DNA from: Acidimicrobiales bacterium
GTDB taxonomy: Bacteria > Actinomycetota > Acidimicrobiia > Acidimicrobiales > Acidimicrobilacustridaceae
DNA length: 44,982 nucleotides
Direction: 5' to 3'
NCBI GenBank assembly: GCA_025456085.1
Contig: JALOLF010000019.1
Coordinates: 1 to 44,982 of the forward strand
The translations under genes were made by a program, and so were the position numbers. Shown piece after piece: positions 30,478 to 38,884 of this stretch. The notes below the pieces were generated by a model. That model did no database searches, was not told the DNA's origin, and saw only the letters and a program-made list of their open reading frames with translations. Numbering within the stretch: position 1 is the stretch's first letter; every line of letters starts with the position of its first letter.

Positions 30478-31680
30478 TCAGGCGGCGACGCGGGGGGTGG
30501 GGGTGAACCGCACCGGCATGACCTCGGGGCCGACCACGAAGTTGGCGTTGCGCATCTCCACGTCGCCGGCCAGCTCCAGGTCCGGCAGGCGGCGCAGCAC
30601 CTCCTCCATCATCACCTTGATCTCCAGACGGGCCAGGCTGTTGCCCAGGCAGTAGTGGGCGCCGAAGCCGAACGCCACGTGCTCGTTGGGGTTGCGGGTC
30701 ACGTCGAAGCGGTGGGGGTCCTCGAAGACCTCCTCGTCGCGGTTGGCCGAGGCGTACAGCAACAACAGCTTCTGACCCTCCCGGAGCTGCTGGCCCCGCA
30801 GCTCGACGTCGCGTGTGACGAGGCGGGCCATGTTCTTGAGGGGGGTGACCCAGCGCAGCATCTCCTCCACCGCGGTGGGCATGACCTCGTCGGTCCGCTC
30901 GGCCAGGAGCTGGAACTGCTCGGGGTTGCGCAGGAGTTGCAGCGTGCCCTCGCTCAGCACGTGGCGGGTCGTCTCGTCGCCGCCGACGAGGATGAGCAGC
31001 GACTCGTGGACGATCTCGTCGTCGGCCAGGCGGTCGCCGTCGACCTCGGCGTGCACCAGCACGCTCATGAGGTCGTCGGTGGGTTCGGCGCGTCGTTGGG
31101 CGATGACCCGGCGGGCGTAGGCGTCGTACTCACCGAAAGCCGTGGCGGCTTCGAGCATCTGCTCCTCGGTGGCCGAGCCGCTCTGGGCGCTCACCATGGC
31201 GTCGGACCAGCGCAGCAGGTCGTCGCGGTCCTCCGGGGCCACGCCCAGCATGTCGCCGATCATGATCAGGGGGAGGTGGGCGGCCACGTCGTAGACGAAG
31301 TCGCAGGAGCCCTGCTCGCACACCGCGTCGAGGATCTCGGTGGCGGCGCGGCGGATGGCCGGCTCGCTGTCGCGCACCCGACGCGGCGTCAGGCCCCGGT
31401 TCACCAGCTTGCGGCGCTGCCAGTGCTCGGGGTCGTCCATGTCGATCATCATGGGCAGGGGTCCGTAGTCGGGTCGGATGCCGCCGGCGTTGGAGAACGT
31501 GGCCGGGTCCTTCGAGACCGCCTTCAGGTCGTGGTACCTGGCGATGCCCCACACCTGGCCCGCCTCGTCCCAGTAGACGGGGGCGTTGGCGCGCATCCAG
31601 GCGTACAGCGGGTCGGGGTCGTTGCCGTAGAACCGGCCGTCGACGATGGCGATGTCCGGGTGGGTGGGATGGTCGGGCAC
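30478..31680 (-). CDS. Cytochrome P450, CYP142-like
   Basis: A 400-residue soluble bacterial P450. I-helix oxygen motif LVGGDETTRH, ExxR helix EEMLR, and heme loop FGFGAHYCLGN with the iron ligand Cys344. Segments such as FSNAGGIRPDYGPLPMMIDM, DDPEHWQRRKLVNRG and FVYDVAAHLPLIMIGDMLGV closely recall mycobacterial CYP142, which oxidises the C26/27 end of cholesterol and cholestenone. GTG 31680 follows GGGGGAAT. A KstR-type operator lies upstream. A steroid side-chain or branched-chain oxidation role is therefore likely, but other sterol genes are not clustered here. Confidence 0.9.
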   Translation of the reverse strand: MPDHPTHPDIAIVDGRFYGNDPDPLYAWMRANAPVYWDEAGQVWGIARYHDLKAVSKDPATFSNAGGIRPDYGPLPMMIDMDDPEHWQRRKLVNRGLTPRRVRDSEPAIRRAATEILDAVCEQGSCDFVYDVAAHLPLIMIGDMLGVAPEDRDDLLRWSDAMVSAQSGSATEEQMLEAATAFGEYDAYARRVIAQRRAEPTDDLMSVLVHAEVDGDRLADDEIVHESLLILVGGDETTRHVLSEGTLQLLRNPEQFQLLAERTDEVMPTAVEEMLRWVTPLKNMARLVTRDVELRGQQLREGQKLLLLYASANRDEEVFEDPHRFDVTRNPNEHVAFGFGAHYCLGNSLARLEIKVMMEEVLRRLPDLELAGDVEMRNANFVVGPEVMPVRFTPTPRVAA

Positions 31681-31745
31681 GATTCCCCCTGTGGTGTCGG
31701 CGTCGCTGCGGGCTGCGGCGTCGGCGGACGCTCGGGCGCTGATTG

Positions 31746-31759
31746 TAGAACGGGTTCCA
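31746..31759. promoter_or_regulatory. KstR-like operator upstream of the CYP142-like gene
   Basis: TAGAACGGGTTCCA fits the mycobacterial KstR consensus TNNAACNNGTTNNA at every fixed position on both strands. On the minus strand it overlaps a -10-like TACAAT (31747-31742) about 60 bases before GTG 31680, a good place for repression. A plus-strand TAAGGT (31786-31791) for the divergent gene lies 27 bases away. Confidence 0.6.
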
Positions 31760-31825
31760 GCCCGTGCCGGCGGCCGGCCGCCACCTAAGGTGCAGGCACC
31801 CGGCGGCAGCGGAGGGACGACGAGG

Positions 31826-33292
31826 GTGAACGACGCGACGTTGGTGCAGCGGGCAGCCCGATCGGCCTGGGTGGGGGCGTCGCCGGGACTGGTGTCGGCC
31901 GTGGCGGAGTGGCAGCAGACCTTCGGCCACGAGCGCGAACGGCTGGGGGAGCGCGCCGTCGAGCTGGCCCGTCCGGGCGCGGTCGACCCCCGGCGTGTCG
32001 CCCAGCACGCCACCGCCGCGGCGCTGTCGCGGGTGGTGCGCGTCACCACGGGCCTGCCGGGCGCGCTGGCCTCGGGCGAGCTGCTGCGCGAGCCGGGCCG
32101 CTGGGCCGAGCGGGCCGCGGTGGAGGCCTTCGTCGACCAGCTGGCGTTGAGCGGCCCGGCCGGCGCGGAGATGGCCCGGCTCGTCACCGATGCCGGGGCG
32201 CTGTTCCCGGAGGTGCTGCGCGACGAGCTGGAGCGTCGCGACATCCGCACGCCCCGGCTGCGGCCGGCCGAGGTGGAGGGCATCGCCCGCCGGGCGGTCG
32301 GCGACGTGCGTGTCACCGGTCGGCTGCCCGTGGTGTCGAGCCCGGCCAGCCAGGCCCACGTGGGCGAGCTCGACGACGGCACCCCCGTGTTGGTGCGGGT
32401 GCGGCGTCCGGGGGTGACCCGGGCCCTGCGCACCGACACCACCCTCACCGCGGCCCTGGCGTCGGGTCTGGTGCAGATGGTGCCGGAGATGGGTGGGCTG
32501 CACCCCATCGGGTTCGTGCAGCTCATCGTGCGCCAGGTGCTGGAAGCGACCGACCTGCGCTTCGAGGCCCTGGACCTGGTCGAGCTCGGGATCGTGGCCG
32601 AGGAGCTGGGCGTCGAGCAGCTCGTGGTGGCCCGTCCGCTGCCGGGGCGGGCCGCCGAGCGGGCCGTGTTGACCGAGCTGATCGAGGGGACGATGCTGCC
32701 GGCCGGGGTGGATCGGCTGGCCGACCCGGCCGGCGCGCTGGCCGCGTTGGCGTCGGTCACCCTCGAGTCGGCGCTGGTCGACGGCATCTTCTGGGCCGAC
32801 CCGGCGCCCGAGCACCTCATCGCCCTGCCCGACGGGCGACTCGGCGTGCTGCGCGTCGCCGTGCTGGGGCGCCTGACCCCGGAGCTGCGGGCCGCGGGCA
32901 TCCTGCTGCTGAAGTCCATCGTGACCGGCGACGCCGAGGGTCAGGTGCGGGCCATGGCCCTGGCCGGTGCGCTGCCCACCGACGTCGACCCGGCACTGGT
33001 CGCCGCCGAGCTGTCCGCGTCACCGCTGCTCGACCCCATGCAGCTCCTGCTGGGCGGCCAGGACGCCCTGCTCGCCGCGTTGCGCGAGGTGGTGCGCATC
33101 ATGCTCGCCCACCGCATGCGGCCCCCGGTGGAGGTGGGACTGCTGCTGCGCACCGTGTTCGCGCTCGGGCGACTGTCCGACGTGCTGCTCCCCCAGGGCG
33201 GCGGGCTGGCTGCGGCCCTGGTGCCGATGCTGCCCCGCCTGCCCGACCTGCTGGCCCGGGCCGAGGCCGCCGTGGCCGACGTGGATCTCTGA
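31826..33292 (+). CDS. UbiB/AarF-like protein, probable pseudokinase
   Basis: A 488-residue protein with an ABC1/UbiB-kinase plan but altered catalytic motifs. AHVGELDDGTPVLVRVRRPG (177-196) matches the ATP-site strand of UbiB (HxAxLxDGxxVAVKVxxPG), with Arg191 where the essential Lys belongs. Near residue 320, IFWADPAPEHLIALPDGRLG is followed by VLRVAVLGRL in place of FHADPHPGN...LLDFGMVGRL: the catalytic-loop Asn and the DFG Asp are both lost. GTG 31826 has a GGAGGGACGACGAGG leader. UbiB relatives act in quinone or lipid handling; this one may be regulatory. It is divergent from the P450. Confidence 0.7.
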   Translation: MNDATLVQRAARSAWVGASPGLVSAVAEWQQTFGHERERLGERAVELARPGAVDPRRVAQHATAAALSRVVRVTTGLPGALASGELLREPGRWAERAAVEAFVDQLALSGPAGAEMARLVTDAGALFPEVLRDELERRDIRTPRLRPAEVEGIARRAVGDVRVTGRLPVVSSPASQAHVGELDDGTPVLVRVRRPGVTRALRTDTTLTAALASGLVQMVPEMGGLHPIGFVQLIVRQVLEATDLRFEALDLVELGIVAEELGVEQLVVARPLPGRAAERAVLTELIEGTMLPAGVDRLADPAGALAALASVTLESALVDGIFWADPAPEHLIALPDGRLGVLRVAVLGRLTPELRAAGILLLKSIVTGDAEGQVRAMALAGALPTDVDPALVAAELSASPLLDPMQLLLGGQDALLAALREVVRIMLAHRMRPPVEVGLLLRTVFALGRLSDVLLPQGGGLAAALVPMLPRLPDLLARAEAAVADVDL

Positions 33293-33354
33293 CGACCCGT
33301 CAGCTTCGCGGGTAGGGTCCCCGCGTCCAGACCGGCCCGACCCGAGGAGTCCCG

Positions 33355-34164
33355 ATGTCCGAGCCCGCCGTGCTCGTGGAGCGTGACGGTCACGTCGTCA
33401 CGCTGACGCTGAACCGCCCCGACAAGCGCAACGCCTTCAACGCCGAGATGCTGTGCCTGCTCGCGGATGCCTGGGACCTGATCGACGGCGACGACGACGT
33501 GCGGGTCGCCATCCTCACCGGTGCCGACGGCAACTTCTCCGCCGGCGCCGACCTCGACCGCCTGGTGGGCGCGCTGTTGTCGGGCAAGCCGGCCGAGAAC
33601 GAGTACGAGGAGCGCATCCGCACCGACTTCTCGCTCATCTTCAAGGGCTTCCTCAAGGAGTACCGCACCCGCAAGCCGCTCATCGCCGCCGTCGAGGGCT
33701 ACTGCTACGCGGGCGGCACCGAGATCCTGCAGGCCACCGACCTGCGGGTGGTGGGCGAGAGCGCCCGGATCGCCATCTCCGAGGTGCAGCGGGGTCTGTT
33801 CCCCATGTCGGCCTCGACGATCCGCCTGCCCCGCCAGATCCCCTACGCGCTGGCCATGGAGCTGCTGCTGGTGGGTGACCCCATCACGCCGGCCAAGGCG
33901 CTCGCGTGGGGGCTCGTGAACGACGTCGTGCCCGACGGGCAGGCGCTCACCCGGGCCCGTGAGCTGGCCGAGCGCATCGCCGCCAACGGGCCCCTCGCCG
34001 TGCAGGGCATCAAGGCCTCGGTGCTGGCCTCGGAGGGGTTGCCCGAGGCCGACGCCTTCGCCAAGGAGATGGAGATCGGCATGGCAGTCATGTCGAGCGA
34101 GGACGCCCGCGAGGGCCCGAAGGCCTTCCTCGAGAAGCGCCCCGCCAACTTCCAGGGCCGGTAG
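33355..34164 (+). CDS. Enoyl-CoA hydratase/isomerase family protein
   Basis: A 269-residue crotonase. Oxyanion-hole segments are NFSAGADLDRL and GYCYAGGTEILQ; the substrate region EVQRGLFPMSASTIRLPRQI carries a Glu at the usual catalytic place, with a second acid less clear. C-terminal helices (AMEIGMAVMSSEDAREGPKAFLEKR) are typical. The family hydrates or isomerises acyl-CoA thioesters in fatty acid or sterol side-chain breakdown. ATG 33355 follows GAGGAG; TAGGGT at 33313-33318 is a likely -10. Its neighbours (P450, MDR, LLM) suggest lipid catabolism. Confidence 0.92.
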   Translation: MSEPAVLVERDGHVVTLTLNRPDKRNAFNAEMLCLLADAWDLIDGDDDVRVAILTGADGNFSAGADLDRLVGALLSGKPAENEYEERIRTDFSLIFKGFLKEYRTRKPLIAAVEGYCYAGGTEILQATDLRVVGESARIAISEVQRGLFPMSASTIRLPRQIPYALAMELLLVGDPITPAKALAWGLVNDVVPDGQALTRARELAERIAANGPLAVQGIKASVLASEGLPEADAFAKEMEIGMAVMSSEDAREGPKAFLEKRPANFQGR

Positions 34165-34203
34165 CGCCGGCTATCCTCCGTGGACCGAGTCGAGGAGGAA
34201 CGG

Positions 34204-34644
34204 GTGGACGTCGAGCCGGGTGGCCACGGGCAGGGAGTGAGTCGGCGGCGGGTGCTGCTGGGTGGCGCCGCCGCGACCGCGGCCGGGGTGGCGTGGGTGG
34301 CGCCGTCGATCCAGTCGGCCCAGGCGCAGCCGCCGGGAACGCCCCCGCCGGTGTCGGCCACCCTGACCGTCCTGCAGAACAGCTGCGCCGGCAACACCTT
34401 CGAGGTCAGGGTGGGGCTCGTCGGCCCGGTGAGCGCCGTCATCCGACTCTCCCGTTCGGTGGCAGGCGGGCCCTTCGTCGTGTTCTTCTGCGACGTTGCG
34501 ATCGACGACACCTCGGGATCGGTCCCGATCACGACGAGCGGCGCCCCGTCCCAGGTCATCGCCGAGTTGGTGACGGGCACGTGTGCCGCCCCGGGGACGG
34601 TGCTGGCCTGCGAGCAGTCCGTGATCTGCAGCTCTCCCGCCTGA
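34204..34644 (+). CDS. Tat-exported small protein of unknown function
   Basis: A 146-residue protein with a twin-arginine signal: SRRRVLLGGAAATAAGVAWV (residues 13-32) and a cleavage-like SAQA at 38-41. The mature part of about 105 residues is a small, beta-rich domain with four or five Cys (NSCAGNTF, VFFCDVA, TGTCAAPG, LACEQSVICSS), which probably form disulfides. GTG 34204 lies just behind GAGGAGGAACGG; an earlier GTG at 34180 would overlap that site. TATCCT at 34172-34177 is a candidate -10. I recognise no family; similar proteins accompany Tat-exported surface proteins in Acidimicrobiia. Confidence 0.75.
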   Translation: MDVEPGGHGQGVSRRRVLLGGAAATAAGVAWVAPSIQSAQAQPPGTPPPVSATLTVLQNSCAGNTFEVRVGLVGPVSAVIRLSRSVAGGPFVVFFCDVAIDDTSGSVPITTSGAPSQVIAELVTGTCAAPGTVLACEQSVICSSPA

Positions 34645-34648
34645 GCCT

Positions 34649-34676
34649 GACGACGGCCGGTGGTCACCCCGTCGTC
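34649..34676. terminator. Stem-loop between convergent genes
   Basis: Perfect arms GACGACGG (34649-34656) and CCGTCGTC (34669-34676) around a 12-base loop. It overlaps the stop codon of the convergent acyltransferase gene (34664) and could end transcription from both sides. Confidence 0.4.
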
Positions 34677-36895
34677 GTGACCTGCCAGTAGGCGTCGAGG
34701 ATCTCGGGCCCCAGCCACTCGGCCACGACGGTGCCGCCGGCCTCGTCGACGTGCACCCCGTCGGGGCGCAGCGTCGGGTCGAACACGCCGCCCGGCCAGG
34801 CCTCGAACCAGTCCGACAGGGCCACGACGCGCATCCACGGCCGCGTCGCCGCCACCTCGGCGACGAGCGCGTCGAGGCGCGCCATGCGGGCCGGGTCGTT
34901 CACGGCGAAGTCGTCGGTCGCCGGGGGCAGGTGGTCGGCGCCGAGCGCGACCGGTGGGTTGTCGAGCCACACCACGACCGCACCGGTGGCGTGGGCGGCG
35001 TCGGCGACCCGGGCGTACTCCTCGAGCAGGAAGGTGTCGTAGACCGGGTCACCCGGCGCGCGCCAGGTGCCGTCGCCGTCGAGGCGCCGGTCGGTGGCGT
35101 CCCACAGGCCGCTGGCCACCACCACCACGTCCGGCAGCGTCCTCCGCAGGTACTGGGGAACGTCCCAGCTCCACCAGCCGCACTCCTCGGGGACCGGCTC
35201 GGGCACCCGGTGGTTGACGCGCTCGCCGCCCCGACCGAACCCACAGCCGATGCGGGCGTAGTTGGCCGAGCCGAACACGCCCTGGCGCTCTCCCCAGCCG
35301 TTGAGCCCCACGTTGAGGTACAGCGCGGTCGAGTCGCCGATCATCACCAGGCGCAGCGGCCGGCTGGGCCAGCGCACGGCCTTGGCCGGCAGGGGTCCGG
35401 TGGGCGCGGGCGCGGTCGTGGTGGTGCTGGTGGCCGTGGTGGCGGGCAGAGGGACCACGGGGGAGGCGTCGACGGGACCGGCGGGCAGCGCCCGCTCGTC
35501 GACCACGAGCGTGCCCGAGGCGGCGTCGAGCACCTCGCGCTCGTCGGGTCGTTCGGCCAGTCCGACGGCGAGCACCGCGACGGCCACGGTCGCCACGGCC
35601 AGCGGTGCGAGACCGAGCCGGGCGGGCCGGGGCAGGTCGTTGCGTCGAGGCCAGCGACCCCGCCGGATGGGCTCCTCCACGTAGCGGGCCGACAGCGTCG
35701 CCAGCACCAGCGTGACCGCCGTGCCGACCACGAGGCGGGCGGGCGTGCTCAGCGCGGTGTGGGGCGGGGCCAGGAGCCAGAAGATCGGCCAGTGGAAGAG
35801 GTAGACCCCGTAGCTGATGCGTCCCAGGGCCCGGAGTGGCCACGAGCCCAGCAGCACGCCCACCGGGCTGTCCGGGTCGAAGGCGGCGGCGATGAGCGTG
35901 GCCGACCCCAGCGCGTACAGCGCCAGCCCGCCGGCGGAGACCCAGGCGTCGAGCTGGTCGGTGCGGGTCCACGTCACCGCCATGGCGGCCAACGCCGTCA
36001 CCCCCGCGACGCCCAGCACCAGCCGTCCGGCGCGACCGAGGCCGAGGTTGCGGACCGGTCGGCCCACGAGGGCCACGGCCAGCAGCGCCCCCACCAGCAG
36101 CTCGGCGGCGCGGGCGTCGGTGCCGTAGTAGTGGCGGTCCGCTCCGAAGTCGAGCAGTCGGGGGAGGGCCGACGACGACGCGAGCAGCGCCACGAGGCCG
36201 CCGGCGAAGACCCGGCGTGAGCCACGTCCCACCTTCGCCAGCAGCAGGGCCAGGGGCGGGAACAGCAGGTAGAACTGCTCCTCGATGGCCAGGCTCCAGA
36301 AGTGCAGCAGGGGAGAGGGCGCGTCGAACAGCTCGGCGTAGGAGCGCTCGGCCGCGATGAAGCGCCAGTTCGCCACGTAGCCGAGGGCCGCGAGCCCGTC
36401 ACCGCGGAAGTCGCGCAGCTGCGCACCGGTGCCGGCCAGGGCGGCCACCGCCACGGCGGCCAACACGACCGCCAGCAGCGCTGCGGGGAGCAACCGGCGG
36501 ATGCGGTGGGCCCAGAAGCGGGGGAGGTCGATCGTGCCGGTACGCAGCTCCTCGGTGAGCAGCAGGCTCGTGATGAGGAAGCCCGAGAGCGTGAAGAAGG
36601 TGCTCACGCCGAGGAACCCGCCGGGCAGCCACGTCACTCCGGCGTGGAACACCACCACGCCCAGCACCGCGAGCCCGCGGATGCCGTCGAGCGCGCCGAC
36701 GTGGGGCAGCAGGTGCGGCTGCACCGCCGGCGGTCGCGGGTGCAGCACGTGGTCGGTGTGCCGGCGCAGGACCGGGTCGAGCACCCGCTCCACGGGCCGC
36801 CCGCGCCAGTGCCGTGCCGGCGAACGCCAGCCGGTGGCGTCGGGCGGGTCCTCGAACAGGAGGCCCCTGGAGCGTTCCCGGGATGCGGTCGGCAC
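34664..36895 (-). CDS. Acyltransferase-3 (OafA/YrhL-type) membrane protein with SGNH domain
   Basis: About 743 residues. After a cytosolic head of 50-60 residues comes the acyltransferase-3 domain with ten or so helices: GALDGIRGLAVLGVVVFHAG (catalytic His in the first helix), FLGVSTFFTLSGFLIT, WAHRIRRLLPA, HFWSLAIEEQFYL and SYGVYLFHWPIFWLL. A Thr/Pro linker (TTATSTTTTAPAP) leads to an external SGNH domain with MIGDSTALYL, and DGVHVDEAGG at the end. Such proteins O-acylate surface polysaccharides or peptidoglycan. The start is uncertain: GTG 36895 lies close behind the LLM gene; GTG 36793 is also possible. Probably co-transcribed with the LLM gene. Confidence 0.88.
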   Translation of the reverse strand: MPTASRERSRGLLFEDPPDATGWRSPARHWRGRPVERVLDPVLRRHTDHVLHPRPPAVQPHLLPHVGALDGIRGLAVLGVVVFHAGVTWLPGGFLGVSTFFTLSGFLITSLLLTEELRTGTIDLPRFWAHRIRRLLPAALLAVVLAAVAVAALAGTGAQLRDFRGDGLAALGYVANWRFIAAERSYAELFDAPSPLLHFWSLAIEEQFYLLFPPLALLLAKVGRGSRRVFAGGLVALLASSSALPRLLDFGADRHYYGTDARAAELLVGALLAVALVGRPVRNLGLGRAGRLVLGVAGVTALAAMAVTWTRTDQLDAWVSAGGLALYALGSATLIAAAFDPDSPVGVLLGSWPLRALGRISYGVYLFHWPIFWLLAPPHTALSTPARLVVGTAVTLVLATLSARYVEEPIRRGRWPRRNDLPRPARLGLAPLAVATVAVAVLAVGLAERPDEREVLDAASGTLVVDERALPAGPVDASPVVPLPATTATSTTTTAPAPTGPLPAKAVRWPSRPLRLVMIGDSTALYLNVGLNGWGERQGVFGSANYARIGCGFGRGGERVNHRVPEPVPEECGWWSWDVPQYLRRTLPDVVVVASGLWDATDRRLDGDGTWRAPGDPVYDTFLLEEYARVADAAHATGAVVVWLDNPPVALGADHLPPATDDFAVNDPARMARLDALVAEVAATRPWMRVVALSDWFEAWPGGVFDPTLRPDGVHVDEAGGTVVAEWLGPEILDAYWQVTTTG

Positions 36896-36906
36896 CGGTG
36901 TGGTGC

Positions 36907-37923
36907 TCAGGCCTCGAGGACCAGCTCGGCGACGGTGCGCAGGTTGTCGAGGCTGCCGGGGGCGTAGACGAGCAGCGTCGACACGGGGCTCTCGTCCCAG
37001 GCAGCGAGACGTTCGCGGATGCGTGCCGGCGGGCCGACCAGGGAGATGGCGTCGGCGAAGTCGTCGGGCACGAGGGCGATGGCCTCGTCGCGCCGGCCCT
37101 CGAAGAAGGCCTCCTGGATGCGCAGCGCCTCCTCCTCGTAACCGAAGCGGCCCATGAGCTTGGTGTGGTAGTTCTGCCCCTTGGCGCCCATGCCGCCGAT
37201 GTAGAAGCCGAGCATCATCTTGACCGGGGCCAGGCCTTCCTCCACCGAGTCGCAGATGTTGATCTGCGCGCCGGCCACGATGTCGAAGCCGGGTCCCGCC
37301 GGCGCCAGCGACTCGGCGTACACGTCCTGGTGGAACGGCGAGTAGTACAGGGGCAGCCAACCGTCGGCGATCTCCGCCGTCTGGCGCACGTTGCGGGGGC
37401 CCTCGGCACCCAGGTAGATGGGCAGGTCCCGCCGCAGCGGATGGGTGATGGCCTTGAGCGGCTTGCCCAGACCGGTGCTGCCGGGGCCGTGGTAGGGGTG
37501 CTGGTAGAACTCGCCCTGGAAGTCGAGCGGCTCCTCGCGGCGCAGCACGCGGCGGATGATCTCCACGTACTCCCGGGTGCGGGCCAGCGGCTTGTCGGAC
37601 GGCCGGCCGTACCACCCCTCCACGACCTGCGGACCCGACACCCCGAGGCCGAGCTGGAAGCGGCCGTTGGAGAGGTGGTCGAGGGTGATGGCGGCCATGG
37701 CGGTGGCGGTGGGGGTGCGGGCCGCGAGCTGCACGACGGCGGTGCCCAGCTTGATGGTGGAGGTGTGGCCGGCGATCCAGCCCAGCGGGGTGAAGGCGTC
37801 GGACCCCCACGCCTCGGCGGTCCACACCGAGTCGAACCCCAGTCGCTCCGCCTCCTGGGTGATCTCGATGACCTGCGGTGGAGGGAGCTGACCCCAGTAC
37901 CCCCACATGAGACCCAGCTTCAC
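36907..37923 (-). CDS. LLM-class F420-dependent oxidoreductase
   Basis: A 338-residue luciferase-like TIM barrel. Signature parts: MKLGLMWGYWGQLPPP, ERLGFDSVWTAEAWGSDAFT, LGTAVVQLAARTPTATAMAA, HLSNGRFQLGLGVSGPQVVE and a late LVGPPARIRERLAAW. The GlnHis-poor N-terminus and these strings fit F420-dependent members common in actinobacteria. F420 rather than FMN use is inferred from relatives. GTG 37923 follows GAGGAGGACG. Two other F420- or flavin-type redox genes in the window point to a cell rich in such cofactors. Substrate unknown. Confidence 0.9.
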   Translation of the reverse strand: MKLGLMWGYWGQLPPPQVIEITQEAERLGFDSVWTAEAWGSDAFTPLGWIAGHTSTIKLGTAVVQLAARTPTATAMAAITLDHLSNGRFQLGLGVSGPQVVEGWYGRPSDKPLARTREYVEIIRRVLRREEPLDFQGEFYQHPYHGPGSTGLGKPLKAITHPLRRDLPIYLGAEGPRNVRQTAEIADGWLPLYYSPFHQDVYAESLAPAGPGFDIVAGAQINICDSVEEGLAPVKMMLGFYIGGMGAKGQNYHTKLMGRFGYEEEALRIQEAFFEGRRDEAIALVPDDFADAISLVGPPARIRERLAAWDESPVSTLLVYAPGSLDNLRTVAELVLEA

Positions 37924-38005
37924 CGCGTCCTCCTCGTCCCGTCGCAGGGGCCGCCCCCCTGCGCCGCCTGAACGGCGGTGGCCGAGGCTATCCGGTGCGT
38001 GCCGG

Positions 38006-38884
38006 TCAGGCGTAGAGCTCGAGCTGCGCCAGCGTCGAGGTGCCGTAGCGGCCGCCGAAGAGCACCGTGTGGGCGAGCAGGGGGTAGAGCTGGTACAGCC
38101 CGACGCGGTGGTCGTGGCCCGCGGCCCGGGGGTGGACCTCGTCGTAGGCGGCGAACACCCGCTCGCCGAACCCGCCGAAGAGCCGCATCATGGCGAGGTC
38201 GACCTCGCGGTGACCGCCGTACACCGCCGGGTCGACCAGCCACGGCCGACCGTCGGTGTCGGCGATGGCGTTGCCGGCCCACAGGTCGCCGTGCAGTCGT
38301 GACGGTGGCTCCGGGGGGCCGCACAGGACCTCGAGGTGCTCGAAGAGCCGCTCGAAGCGCCCGACGGCCTCGGCGGGCAGCCGTCGCAGCTCGACGGCGG
38401 CGCGCACCAGCGGTTCGAGACGTCGCCGGGCGTAGAACTCCGGCCACGTCGCCGTCGGGGTGTTGTCCTGGGGGAGGGTGGCCAGCAGGTTGTCGGCCTC
38501 CAGGCCGAAGCGGGGGCACGGGAACCGGTGCAGCGCGGCCAGGGCGCGCCCCAGCTCCTCGTCGTGGGTGGGGCCGGGCCGCCCGGGTGGCACCCAGTCC
38601 AGCGCCAGGAACCGGGTGGCCACCTCGGCGCCGTCTCGCACGGCGAGCACCCGCGGGACCCGCACCGTGGCCGTCTCGCGCAGCCACGCCAGACCTGCGG
38701 CCTCGGCGTCGAACAGGCCGGGCGGGCCGTGGACGTCGGTCTTGACGAAGACCTGGCGCCCGTCGGCGAGCACCAGGCGGTACGCCTCGTTGATGTCGCC
38801 GCCCGTCACCGCGGCGCTGGCCGTGACCCGCACGCCCAGCGCGTCCCCCACGACCTCGGGCAGGGTGCCGCCCACCCAGCGCAT
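38006..38884 (-). CDS. Fructosamine-3-kinase family protein
   Basis: A 292-residue aminoglycoside-phosphotransferase-fold kinase: GGDINEAYRLVLADGRQVFV, then KTD (ATP-site Lys), catalytic RLHGDLWAGN (Asp of the Brenner loop) and PWLVDPAVYGGHREVDLAM (Mg-binding Asp, family-specific YGGHREVDLAM). Fructosamine kinases phosphorylate sugars attached to protein amines so that the adduct falls off. ATG 38884 overlaps the stop of the LMW-phosphatase gene by one base (TGATG), a pairing known from many bacteria, which supports a joint role in protein deglycation. Confidence 0.9.
   Translation of the reverse strand: MRWVGGTLPEVVGDALGVRVTASAAVTGGDINEAYRLVLADGRQVFVKTDVHGPPGLFDAEAAGLAWLRETATVRVPRVLAVRDGAEVATRFLALDWVPPGRPGPTHDEELGRALAALHRFPCPRFGLEADNLLATLPQDNTPTATWPEFYARRRLEPLVRAAVELRRLPAEAVGRFERLFEHLEVLCGPPEPPSRLHGDLWAGNAIADTDGRPWLVDPAVYGGHREVDLAMMRLFGGFGERVFAAYDEVHPRAAGHDHRVGLYQLYPLLAHTVLFGGRYGTSTLAQLELYA

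Noticed and set aside
28798-31788. A 996-codon plus-strand open frame
   Set aside because: It runs antisense to the MDR and P450 genes and through the SGNH hydrolase in another frame; no family features.
30478-32919. P450 frame extended to an 813-residue protein
   Set aside because: The extension is antisense to the UbiB-like gene and Ser/Arg-rich; GTG 31680 with GGGGGAAT gives a complete P450.
34664-37906. Acyltransferase frame extended to 1080 residues
   Set aside because: The upstream part is a His/Arg-rich shadow of the LLM oxidoreductase gene on the same strand.
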